Positions 1-5,628 of a DNA stretch of 5,628 bases are shown piece after piece. The stretch comes from Candidatus Gastranaerophilales bacterium (lineage in GTDB: Bacteria; Cyanobacteriota; Vampirovibrionia; Gastranaerophilales; Gastranaerophilaceae): NCBI GenBank assembly GCA_905235825.1, contig CAJONH010000257.1, positions 1-5,628 of the forward strand, read 5' to 3'. Positions within the stretch are counted from its first letter, which is position 1. Every line of letters begins with the position of its first letter. The position numbers were made by a program, and so were the translations under genes. Below the pieces are notes generated by a model. That model saw only the letters and a list, made by a program, of their open reading frames with translations, did no database searches and was not told the DNA's origin.

Positions 1-2
1 AA

Positions 3-41
3 GAAATACAAATAAGCAAGACCATTGACGAACTTATTTAA
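3..41 (+). CDS. Possible C-terminal end of an upstream gene (partial)
   Basis: One plus-strand frame is open from the left edge to a TAA at 39-41 and reads EIQISKTIDELI before the stop. The other two plus frames stop at 13-15 and 29-31. The peptide has a plausible amphipathic protein-tail composition, and a strong stem-loop begins about 16 bases after the stop, as expected at the end of a transcription unit. Twelve residues are too few to assign a family. The call rests mostly on the terminator-like hairpin downstream, so the tail could also be chance. Confidence 0.4.
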   Translation, partial: EIQISKTIDELI

Positions 42-56
42 AAATTTTTAATGAAA

Positions 57-117
57 CGACAGAGAAAGCCCGTCTGTTTGAGTACCCGCAGGGTACGAGT
101 TACGGGCTTTTCTGTTG
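57..117 (+). terminator. Long nested stem-loop, probable (bidirectional) terminator
   Basis: An outer stem pairs 57-73 with 102-117. Its core AAAGCCCGT/ACGGGCTTT (65-73/102-110) is perfect. The extension CGACAGA/TCTGTTG has one G-T pair and a bulged G at 64. Inside sits a second perfect hairpin, GTACCC-GCA-GGGTAC (82-96). T-rich runs are folded into the outer stem on the right (TTTT, 108-111), and the matching A-rich run on the left would give U residues on the other strand, a layout common in bidirectional terminators. It follows the possible gene end at 41. The size and two-level fold are more elaborate than a simple terminator, so an RNA element or dispersed palindromic repeat is an alternative. 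Confidence 0.6.
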
Positions 118-166
118 AATTTAAAATTTTAAGAAGTGAGGAATAGGTCTGCGTTTTGTAGTTAAC

Positions 167-184
167 ATAAAAAGAACTTTTTAT
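167..184. repeat. AT-rich palindrome, possible operator
   Basis: ATAAAAAG-AA-CTTTTTAT is a perfect 8-bp inverted repeat with a 2-base centre, lying about 95 bases upstream of the transporter start. A two-base loop is too tight for a useful RNA hairpin, so a protein-binding site would be the more natural reading. The spacer is so AT-rich that chance is a real alternative. A second palindrome with the same ATAAAAA/TTTTTAT arms lies at 213-228. Confidence 0.25.
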
Positions 185-211
185 ATTTTTTTAAATTTTT
201 TCCGCAATCAG

Positions 212-240
212 TATAAAAATTTTTTTATGTATTTTATAAT
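212..240 (+). promoter_or_regulatory. Candidate promoter of the Na+/phosphate transporter gene
   Basis: A consensus -10 hexamer TATAAT lies at 235-240, putting transcription start near 247 and leaving a leader of about 30 bases before the TTG start at 279. At 17-bp spacing the -35 position (212-217, TATAAA) is poor, so the promoter may depend on an activator or on the AT-rich upstream tract. No recognisable Pho box was found. The rest of the 118-278 spacer shows no gene: only short stop-rich frames and poly-T/poly-A tracts. Confidence 0.45.
213..228. repeat. Second AT-rich palindrome overlapping the -35 region
   Basis: ATAAAAA-TT-TTTTTAT is a perfect 7-bp inverted repeat with a 2-base centre. 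It shares its arms with the palindrome at 167-184, with the two centres 45 bp apart. It covers the position where a -35 box would sit for the -10 hexamer at 235-240. If it is a regulator site, that placement would suit repression or activator replacement of the -35 box. This is inference from position only. Confidence 0.25.
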
Positions 241-278
241 TATAGTGAACAGATACGAATAAATAAGAAAGAAAAAAT

Positions 279-2063
279 TTGGATATATATTCTATATTAA
301 CGCTGATAGGCGGATTGGCATTTTTCCTTTACGGAATTTCAATAATGTCGCAGGGCTTGGAAAAAGTAGCGGGAGGCAAGCTCGAAAAATTACTAAAAAA
401 AATGACGTCAAATCCTTTAAAAAGTTTTGTTTTAGGAGTTGGAATTACGGCAGTAATACAATCTTCTTCGGCAGTTACGGTAATGCTTATAGGACTTGTC
501 AATTCGGGAATAATGAATCTCTCGCAGACAGTTAGTGTTGTGATAGGTGCTAACTTAGGTACAACAATTACTGCATGGCTTCTGAGTTTAACAGGTATAC
601 AGGAAAATGCCGCATTTATTCTTCGTCTTTTAAAACCTGAATCATTTACACCTATATTGGCATTTATAGGTGTGTGTATGATAATGTCGGCAAAAAGCAA
701 CAGAAGTAAGAGTGTAGGTTCTGTTATGATGGGATTTGCCATTCTAATGTTCGGAATGGGGCTTATGGCAAGTTCAATGGCACCATTGTCAGAGGTTGAA
801 GGTTTCCGAAATGCAATGATTGCATTTAAAAATCCGATTTTGGGATTTTTGGTCGGAATGATTATAACTGTAATTGTTCAAAGTTCATCTGTTTCAATTG
901 GAATACTGCAGGCATTAACTCTGGTTGGCGGTGTTTCCTGGGAAGTTGCCATTCCTATTATACTGGGACAAAATCTTGGTACTTGTTTTTCGGCAATAAT
1001 TGCAAGTATTGGAGTAAATACCAATGCAAAAAGAGTTGCCGGTATTCACGTTGTTTATAATATATTAAGTGTAGGTATTTGTCTTCCTCTATTTATAATT
1101 TTAAATTTAATTTTTAAATTCAGTTTCCTTTCAAACAATATTAATCCGGCAGGAATAGCCCTATTCCATACATGTTATAATATACTGACGGCGGTTATGC
1201 TGTTTCCCTGTGTCAAATTGATTGAAAAAATAACAATAAAACTTATTCCCGAAAGTAAAAAAGAATCTGAAAATAAAGTATTTTTAGATGAAAGATTATT
1301 AATGGCTCCTTCTTTTGCTATAGCCGAGTGTTTTAGAAAAACGGTTGAAATGGCGGAAACTGTTCAGTACAACTTTATTACCGCTACTAAAATGCTGAAA
1401 AGTTATCACGAAAAAAAGGCTTTAGAAATTACTGAAAATGAAACTCAAATAGATACTTATGAAGACAAATTAGGTTCATTTTTGTTAAAACTTTCAGGAC
1501 GTGAACTAACGGAAGAAGATAATAACAAAATTTCACAAATATTACTTGCCGTTGGTGATTATGAACGAATTGGCGACCACGCTGCTCATATTTTAAAAAT
1601 GGCAGAAAAACTGAATGATATGGAAAAAGGATTTTCTGATGAGGCTGTTGAAGAAATAAAAACAATAGTAAATGCCGTTTTAGAAATTTATGATATGACA
1701 TTAGAATGCTACAAAACAGATAACCTTGAACTGGCACAAAAAGTAGAGCCTTTAGAGGCAGTTATAAAAAAAGGTGTAAGACGTGCAAAAAATAATCATA
1801 TTCAGAGATTAAAAGCAGGTCAGTGCAGTGCTGAAAAAAGTTTTATTTTTTCTGATATGCTTAATGATTTAAGAAGAATTGCAGCACATTGCGGGAATAT
1901 TGCAACAAGCGTAATTCAGCTTTATGACAGTACATTAAATAAACACGAATATAATCATCGTAATAAAGATGAAGATACTGAATTTAAAAATATGTATAAG
2001 GATTATAAATCAAGGTATAGAGTTACCAAAAAAACAGAAGAAGAAATAATAAATAATAAATAA
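279..2063 (+). CDS. Na+/phosphate cotransporter with C-terminal PhoU domain (NptA/PNaS family)
   Basis: Predicted inner-membrane sodium-coupled phosphate transporter of 594 residues. The N-terminal half (about 1-320) is hydrophobic and holds the two inverted Na/Pi-cotransporter repeats. Repeat one has QSSS at 61-64 and GANLGTT at 90-96. Repeat two has QSSS at 201-204 and GQNLGTC at 230-236. The paired QSSS motifs are the family's substrate and sodium-binding signature. The C-terminal half (about 340-555) is a cytoplasmic helical PhoU-like domain with both expected motifs, GDYERIGDHA (426-435) and DLRRIAAHCGN (530-540). The length is normal for the bacterial NptA-PhoU fusion type. The start is TTG: the frame closes at a TAA at 264-266, the next Met (residue 23) would remove the first membrane segment, and the N-terminus matches the family's usual GGLxxFLYG opening. 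The Shine-Dalgarno is weak (AAGAAAG, about 265-271). The family is sure. Whether the substrate is phosphate, and whether it imports or exports, is inferred. Confidence 0.95.
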   Translation: MDIYSILTLIGGLAFFLYGISIMSQGLEKVAGGKLEKLLKKMTSNPLKSFVLGVGITAVIQSSSAVTVMLIGLVNSGIMNLSQTVSVVIGANLGTTITAWLLSLTGIQENAAFILRLLKPESFTPILAFIGVCMIMSAKSNRSKSVGSVMMGFAILMFGMGLMASSMAPLSEVEGFRNAMIAFKNPILGFLVGMIITVIVQSSSVSIGILQALTLVGGVSWEVAIPIILGQNLGTCFSAIIASIGVNTNAKRVAGIHVVYNILSVGICLPLFIILNLIFKFSFLSNNINPAGIALFHTCYNILTAVMLFPCVKLIEKITIKLIPESKKESENKVFLDERLLMAPSFAIAECFRKTVEMAETVQYNFITATKMLKSYHEKKALEITENETQIDTYEDKLGSFLLKLSGRELTEEDNNKISQILLAVGDYERIGDHAAHILKMAEKLNDMEKGFSDEAVEEIKTIVNAVLEIYDMTLECYKTDNLELAQKVEPLEAVIKKGVRRAKNNHIQRLKAGQCSAEKSFIFSDMLNDLRRIAAHCGNIATSVIQLYDSTLNKHEYNHRNKDEDTEFKNMYKDYKSRYRVTKKTEEEIINNK

Positions 2064-2070
2064 TAAATAG
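2045..2070 (+). repeat. Heptamer microsatellite across the transporter stop codon
   Basis: The unit AATAATA is repeated three times plus a partial fourth copy. It encodes the last residues (IINNK) and contains the TAA stop at 2061-2063. Because seven is not a multiple of three, gain or loss of one unit would shift the last few codons, but the array carries stops in other frames, so only the extreme C-terminus could change. Confidence 0.6.
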
Positions 2071-2092
2071 TTTTTATTATGGATAAAGTTTA

Positions 2093-2147
2093 TAGACCGC
2101 TGCAAAAAGGAAATCCCTATTTGAAAGCGGTCTAAAACTAATTTTTT
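2093..2147 (+). terminator. Intrinsic terminator of the transporter gene
   Basis: A perfect 9-bp stem TAGACCGCT (2093-2101)/AGCGGTCTA (2126-2134) encloses further pairing: CAAA/TTTG (2103-2106/2120-2123) and AGG/CCT (2108-2110/2116-2118) around an AAATC loop. A six-T run follows at 2142-2147. It begins 29 bases after the transporter stop. The T run contains the hydrolase stop codon (2146-2148), which comes from the other strand. In the minus direction the stem is followed only by a weak A/T tract, so termination of the hydrolase transcript here is possible but less convincing. Confidence 0.8.
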
Positions 2148-3168
2148 ATTTTAAATATTCTTTATAAAACGTTTCAATTTTATCAAACGGAATTTTTTCG
2201 GTATTATCGTATAAATCAACATGATTAGCTCCATCTATAATCAAAAGCTGCTTATTATCTCCCGTTAATTTTTTATATGCATCTTCTGAAAAATATCTGC
2301 TGTGAGCATTCGCTCCGTGGATAATCAAAACAGCACTTCTAATTTCGGAAGCATAAGCAAGTATCGGCATATTTATTAATGATAAAGAGGAGGTCATATT
2401 CCAGTTACCGTTAGAATTTATTGAACGTTTGTGGAAACCTCTTTGCGTTTTATAATAATCATAATAATCTTTTATAAATTGAGGTTCATCCCCTGTTAAT
2501 TTTTCAGGCAGCCCCTCAGCCTTTGCATAAGTTCCGTTTTTAAAATCTTCCGTTCTTTGTTTGTTTAATTTTTCTTTTAGTTCATAACGTGCATTTTCAT
2601 CAATTGAATCATTATAACCTTTTGCACTTACCCTTGTCATATCGTACATAGTACTTGTAACTGTTGCTTTAATTCTTGTATCTATAGCAGCAGCATTAAG
2701 AGCAAATCCGCCAAAGCCGCAAATGCCTAAAATACCGATTTTATCGGGATTAACATCTTTTTTATTTGATAAATAATCAACTGCAGCCGAAAAATCTTCC
2801 GTATTAATATCAGGAGAAGCCGTATTTCGTGGTTCACCTTTACTTTCTCCCGTATATGAAGGGTCAAAAGCTAAAGTTATAAATCCCCTTTCTGCAAGAG
2901 ATTGAGCATACAATCCCGAAGCCTGTTCTTTTACCGCGCCAAAAGGCCCTGAAACAGCAACAGCAGGTAATTTCCTGTTAATTTTTATTTTCGGCGTATA
3001 CAAATTCCCTGAAATAGATATGCCGTATCTGTTTTTAAATTCTACTTTTTTTACCTCAACTTTGTCTGATTTAGGGAAAATTTTATCCCAATTTTTTGCT
3101 TCCGCCATTTGATTACCTCCAGTTATAATTAAAAATAAAGTACAAAATACTAAAAATTTTCTGAACAT
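2146..3168 (-). CDS. Alpha/beta hydrolase of the dienelactone hydrolase/YcjY type, probably exported
   Basis: A 340-residue alpha/beta hydrolase of unknown substrate. The nucleophile elbow GICGFGG (148-154) puts Cys150 where most relatives have Ser, as in dienelactone hydrolases and YcjY-like proteins. The likely catalytic His is H316 in DGANHVDLYD. The strand-turn segment LIIHGANAHSRYFSEDAY (281-298) should carry the acid region. Conserved family blocks include FPKSDKVEVKKVEFKNRYGI (31-50), FDPSYTGES (101-109) and TSTMYDMTRVSAKGYND (171-187). Residues 1-24 look like a Sec signal peptide: RK at 3-4, a hydrophobic core at 5-16, and an AEA cleavage motif at 22-24. The start is uncertain: the ATG at 3168 has only a weak GAG upstream, while Met21 (3108) has a perfect GGAGG. 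It lies 61 bp downstream of mraY on the same strand with no terminator in the gap, so read-through is likely. No clear promoter was found in the gap. Enzyme class is confident; esterase, peptidase or other activity cannot be told. Confidence 0.9.
   Translation of the reverse strand: MFRKFLVFCTLFLIITGGNQMAEAKNWDKIFPKSDKVEVKKVEFKNRYGISISGNLYTPKIKINRKLPAVAVSGPFGAVKEQASGLYAQSLAERGFITLAFDPSYTGESKGEPRNTASPDINTEDFSAAVDYLSNKKDVNPDKIGILGICGFGGFALNAAAIDTRIKATVTSTMYDMTRVSAKGYNDSIDENARYELKEKLNKQRTEDFKNGTYAKAEGLPEKLTGDEPQFIKDYYDYYKTQRGFHKRSINSNGNWNMTSSLSLINMPILAYASEIRSAVLIIHGANAHSRYFSEDAYKKLTGDNKQLLIIDGANHVDLYDNTEKIPFDKIETFYKEYLK
3116..3120 (-). promoter_or_regulatory. Strong internal ribosome binding site in the hydrolase gene
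   Basis: On the minus strand GGAGG stands exactly 7 bases upstream of the ATG for hydrolase residue 21 (3108-3106). This is the best Shine-Dalgarno in the window and lies inside the putative signal-peptide coding region (codons Gly17-Gly18). It suggests translation from Met21, giving a protein of 320 residues without the signal peptide, either as the only start or as a second one. Confidence 0.55.
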
Positions 3169-3229
3169 ATTAAGAACTCAAATACATACTTTTAATAATA
3201 AATCTACCAACTATTTTTATAAGTTAATA

Positions 3230-4204
3230 TTACCATAAAATCTTAAACAAAATAACAGCAATACTTCCAAAAATTAAACTGACCAAAGAAAAAACAACAG
3301 CTATTTTGTTTTCACTCCAGCCGCAAAGTTCAAAATGATGATGAATTGGACTCATTTTAAAAACTCTTTTACCTGTCAATTTAAAACTTGTAACTTGAAT
3401 TATAACGGAAAGTGTTTCCAAACAAAAAACAATTCCGATTAATAATGTCCATAATTCAAATTTACCAACAGCTGCAAGTACTCCAAGTAATCCGCCCAAT
3501 GCAAGAGAACCCGTATCCCCCATAAAAACTTTTGCAGGATGTCTGTTATAATATAAAAACGCAATACAAGCACCTGTTGCTGCTGCCGAAATTATAGCCA
3601 AATCCGTTTGTTTTGTTATTATGCAAATAAAAGTAACAGCGAGTGATGCAATTGCATAATTTATTGATGCCAAACCGTCTAATCCGTCCGTTAAATTAAC
3701 CGCATTTGATATTCCCGTCATAAAGAAAATAATAAATACAGGATACAAATACCCTAAATCGATGCTAAACTGACCTATATTTAAATATGTCTGCCCTTGC
3801 AATGTTATATATAATGCAGGCAGAACGGAAATAGCAATTTGTAAAAAAAGTTTATTACCTGCAGTAAGTCCGGCTTTATTTTGTTTATGTTTGATTTTCC
3901 CCATATCATCGGTTAAACCTTCAAACATAAAAAATAAAAATGTCGCAAGTACTATTAATGCATTATGAGTCAATGATTTATTCATTGTTAATAATGCAAG
4001 AGATGCCGCTATAACGGGTAATACGATAAATACACCGCCTGTTGTGGGAGTACCGGCTTTTTTGGCATGATTTTCGGGTACATCCTCTAAAATATACTGT
4101 GTATACATTCTTTTCTTTAGGAAATCTATATATACAACACCGGATAAAAGTGTCAGAACAAATGCTACCATTAATGATACCAATACCAATATATTAAATT
4201 CCAC
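3230..4204 (-). CDS. mraY: Phospho-N-acetylmuramoyl-pentapeptide-transferase (MraY)
   Basis: Integral membrane enzyme that transfers phospho-MurNAc-pentapeptide from its UDP form to undecaprenyl phosphate, making lipid I, the first membrane step of peptidoglycan synthesis. The 324 residues are within the family range and are hydrophobic throughout, fitting about ten membrane helices. Diagnostic motifs in order: KKAGTPTTGG (48-57; many homologues have Met at the second Thr), GLTDD with the Asp pair D99-D100, NAVNLTDGLDGLA (167-179), FMGDTGS with catalytic-region D230 (227-233), and KMSPIHHHFE with the His triplet 288-290 (283-292). All key acidic and His residues are present, so the enzyme should be active. 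The start is GTG, overlapping the last base of murF (TAGTG), with GAGGAG 11 bases upstream. It is fed directly by MurF. The murD gene that usually follows mraY in dcw clusters is replaced here by a hydrolase gene. Confidence 0.97.
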   Translation of the reverse strand: MEFNILVLVSLMVAFVLTLLSGVVYIDFLKKRMYTQYILEDVPENHAKKAGTPTTGGVFIVLPVIAASLALLTMNKSLTHNALIVLATFLFFMFEGLTDDMGKIKHKQNKAGLTAGNKLFLQIAISVLPALYITLQGQTYLNIGQFSIDLGYLYPVFIIFFMTGISNAVNLTDGLDGLASINYAIASLAVTFICIITKQTDLAIISAAATGACIAFLYYNRHPAKVFMGDTGSLALGGLLGVLAAVGKFELWTLLIGIVFCLETLSVIIQVTSFKLTGKRVFKMSPIHHHFELCGWSENKIAVVFSLVSLIFGSIAVILFKILW

Positions 4205-5532
4205 TATTTTTTTAACTCCTCAATAATTTCTTCAAATTTCATAAAACGAGATGCTTTTAATAATATGTTTTCGCCTGCCGGTAAATTTTTCTTTATGAAC
4301 TCTGCAAGTTCATGTTTATTTTCAAAATGTATGGTTTGTATATTTTTTGGCTTAATATATTTTGCTAATTCACCTGTTGTTAAAACATAATCACATTTAA
4401 AATTTTCTAAAAATTTACCCGTTTGAATATGATATTCTTCTTCATTCAGACCTAATTCCCCCATATCACCTAATACTACAGTTTTATTTGACGGAGTTAA
4501 ATCCAAAAATGTTTTTAATGCTGCTTTTACAGATTCAGGATTAGAATTATAACAATCATTAATAATATTAAATCCGTGTATCCGCTCTACTTCCCATCTT
4601 TTTTCTATCGGAGAAAATTCAAACAGACCTTTTGCTATAATTTCAGGAGTTAAATTCGCAAATAACCCTGCTTCAATGACCGCCAATGCATTTTGTACAT
4701 TATGTTCGCCCGATACATTAAGTTTGTATTCATATCCTTTATAAGTAAATACGGAAGATTTGGAAGTCATATTTTTTATTTCGGCATCATTCAAATCAAA
4801 ATATACGGTTTTATGTTTATTATCATTAACCTGCTTAATTAAATCATTATTATGTGCTATCAAAATACCGTCATTTTTGATATATTCCGCTATTTCAAAT
4901 TTTGCCTTCGCAATATTAAGCAAAGAGCCCAATCTTCCTATATGTGCACTTCCCGCATTAACAATGACCCCTATATCGGGTTCGGCATATTTTGAAAGAA
5001 GTTCAATTTCACCTAATCCCCGCATACCCATTTCGACTATAAGATATTTTGTATCTTGCTCAAGTGAAGACAGCGTCTGACACAAACCAATTTCATTATT
5101 ATGATTTAATACTGATTTAACCGTATTTCCCGCATTTTTAAACACGGAATACATCATTTCTTTAACGGTTGTTTTCCCGCTGCTTCCGGTTATTGCAATT
5201 GTATACGGGTTAATTTTCCGCTTATAATAATTAGCCAGTTTTAAATAAGCCTCTTTTGTATCCGGAACATACAAAACAAATTCAGCTTCTTTTAATATTT
5301 TATTTTCTGCGGTTGTAAAATATCCCGATGCCCCCGCATTAACAGATGCATTAATAAAATTTTCACCGTCAAAACTTTCACCCTTTAAAGGTATATAAAT
5401 ATTGCCTTTTTCTATTGTCCTTGAATCGGTAGAAAAACCGCATAAAATTTGCTGATTATTAATAATACCCGAACTTCCGAATATTACCCGTGCATTTGAT
5501 GCCTCAATAATTTCCGTTAAATTAAGTTTCAT
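4204..5532 (-). CDS. murF: UDP-N-acetylmuramoyl-tripeptide--D-alanyl-D-alanine ligase (MurF)
   Basis: Cytoplasmic ATP-dependent Mur ligase that adds D-Ala-D-Ala to the UDP-MurNAc-tripeptide, giving the pentapeptide used by MraY. It is 442 residues from the chosen start, normal for MurF. The N-terminal UDP-substrate domain (about 1-105) has STDSRTIEKGNIYIPLKGE (34-52). The central ATPase domain has the P-loop TGSSGKTTVKE (115-125), NNEIGL (145-150), VEMGM with E167 (166-170), the NAGSAH segment (192-197) and SGEHNVQNALA (274-284). The C-terminal domain has NDCYNSNPESVKAAL (325-339), VLGDMGELG (353-361) and LKASRFMKFEEII (425-437). I chose the ATG at 5532, which has GGA 6 bases upstream, because MKLNLTEIIEA is a normal MurF opening. 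A GTG at 5598 would add 22 Arg-rich residues lying over a GC-rich hairpin and over another reading frame. It shares one base with mraY. The promoter must be upstream, beyond the window. Confidence 0.96.
   Translation of the reverse strand: MKLNLTEIIEASNARVIFGSSGIINNQQILCGFSTDSRTIEKGNIYIPLKGESFDGENFINASVNAGASGYFTTAENKILKEAEFVLYVPDTKEAYLKLANYYKRKINPYTIAITGSSGKTTVKEMMYSVFKNAGNTVKSVLNHNNEIGLCQTLSSLEQDTKYLIVEMGMRGLGEIELLSKYAEPDIGVIVNAGSAHIGRLGSLLNIAKAKFEIAEYIKNDGILIAHNNDLIKQVNDNKHKTVYFDLNDAEIKNMTSKSSVFTYKGYEYKLNVSGEHNVQNALAVIEAGLFANLTPEIIAKGLFEFSPIEKRWEVERIHGFNIINDCYNSNPESVKAALKTFLDLTPSNKTVVLGDMGELGLNEEEYHIQTGKFLENFKCDYVLTTGELAKYIKPKNIQTIHFENKHELAEFIKKNLPAGENILLKASRFMKFEEIIEELKK
4216..4221 (-). 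promoter_or_regulatory. Ribosome binding site of mraY inside murF
   Basis: GAGGAG on the minus strand lies within the last codons of murF (Glu-Glu-Leu region), 11 bases before the GTG start of mraY. The spacing is somewhat long, but the TAGTG stop/start overlap allows terminating ribosomes to restart, supporting translational coupling and choice of the GTG. Confidence 0.6.
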
Positions 5533-5545
5533 TATTATTCCAAAT

Positions 5546-5628
5546 CTAATCTGGTTTCGCACTTGCCGCCGTGTCAACCCCGCCGGCAATGTGCTCACTT
5601 TTTAAAGTCGCCACTCTCAAAAATTCAC
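5546..5628 (-). CDS. C-terminal tail of an unidentified upstream reading frame (partial)
   Basis: On the minus strand one frame is open from the right edge to a TAG at 5548-5546, giving 26 residues: EFLRVATLKSEHI followed by AGGVDTAASAKPD. The stop is 13 bases before the murF ATG, the spacing expected of an upstream operon gene. murE is the usual neighbour, but this tail shows none of the acidic, aromatic pattern typical of a MurE C-terminus, so I do not assign it. Base composition is far richer in GC than the surrounding genes and includes a strong hairpin. It may be a repeat element that happens to be open, or one that has replaced or extended a gene's end. Confidence 0.35.
   Translation of the reverse strand, partial: EFLRVATLKSEHIAGGVDTAASAKPD
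5559..5594. repeat. GC-rich imperfect palindrome upstream of murF
   Basis: GCAC-TTGCCG-C-CG (5559-5571) pairs with CG-C-CGGCAA-T-GTGC (5581-5594): 12 base pairs with one C/C mismatch and one bulged T, around a 9-base loop TGTCAACCC. It stands out sharply from the AT-rich sequence on the murF side. No T-run follows the stem in either direction, so it is not a standard terminator. The form resembles a REP-type or other dispersed palindromic element, but only one copy is visible here. Confidence 0.5.

Noticed and set aside
118..278. A riboswitch or CRISPR-like structure in the leader of the transporter gene
   Set aside because: The spacer is nearly all A/T tracts with only two tight palindromes. 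There are no repeat-spacer units and no GC-paired aptamer-like fold, and the predicted leader RNA is only about 30 bases.
329..742. Minus-strand open frame of 137 codons inside the transporter gene
   Set aside because: It is antisense to the strongly conserved first Na/Pi repeat, shows no family motif, and has no convincing ribosome site.
1429..1737. Minus-strand open frame of 102 codons under the PhoU domain
   Set aside because: The composition is that of an antisense shadow, and the plus strand carries the conserved PhoU motif across it.
3169..3229. A terminator or promoter between mraY and the hydrolase gene
   Set aside because: The 61-base gap has no GC stem followed by a T run. The only -10-like hexamers on the minus strand lack a -35 at usable spacing.
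4760..5080. Plus-strand open frame of 106 codons inside murF
   Set aside because: It is antisense to conserved MurF motifs and has no recognisable domain.
5572..5577. A perfect TTGACA -35 box on the minus strand upstream of murF
   Set aside because: The hexamer lies in the hairpin loop. At 16-18 bp spacing there is no good -10; the best is CAGATT, with three matches to TATAAT.
5533..5598. A 22-residue N-terminal extension of MurF from a GTG at 5598
   Set aside because: The extension is Arg-rich, is coded by the GC-rich hairpin, overlaps another open frame, and precedes a normal MurF N-terminus whose ATG at 5532 has a GGA at suitable spacing.

Overview
This window comes from an AT-rich bacterial chromosome with short spacers and mixed ATG, GTG and TTG starts. 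It holds four complete genes: a Na+/phosphate cotransporter with a PhoU tail, an alpha/beta hydrolase, mraY and murF. Peptidoglycan genes show a walled bacterium. The lineage cannot be fixed from this sequence. The low GC and gene types would fit an uncultured gut-type bacterium such as Gastranaerophilales/Melainabacteria or a low-GC Firmicute, but that is a weak inference. Nothing here amounts to a new multi-gene system. The best leads are two structured GC-rich hairpins that stand out from the AT-rich background, and a conflict over the hydrolase start.

Layout, left to right. Bases 1-41 may be the last codons of a plus-strand gene. A long nested stem-loop follows at 57-117 and looks like its (perhaps bidirectional) terminator. 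Bases 118-278 are a very AT-rich regulatory spacer with a consensus -10 hexamer and two similar short palindromes. The plus-strand transporter gene (279-2063) starts with TTG and ends in a heptamer microsatellite, followed by a clear intrinsic terminator (2093-2147).

Everything from 2146 to the right edge is on the minus strand. In transcription order it runs: tail of an unidentified reading frame (5628-5546), murF (5532-4204), mraY (4204-3230), then the hydrolase (3168-2146). It converges on the transporter gene at the shared terminator region. murF and mraY overlap by one base (TAGTG), so they are almost certainly co-transcribed and translationally coupled. MurF completes the cytoplasmic UDP-MurNAc-pentapeptide, and MraY loads that product onto undecaprenyl phosphate to give lipid I. 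The hydrolase lies 61 bp beyond mraY with no visible terminator between them, so it may be read from the same transcript, but its function is not known to be linked to the cell wall. murD, ftsW and murG, which follow mraY in the classical dcw cluster, are absent at this end.
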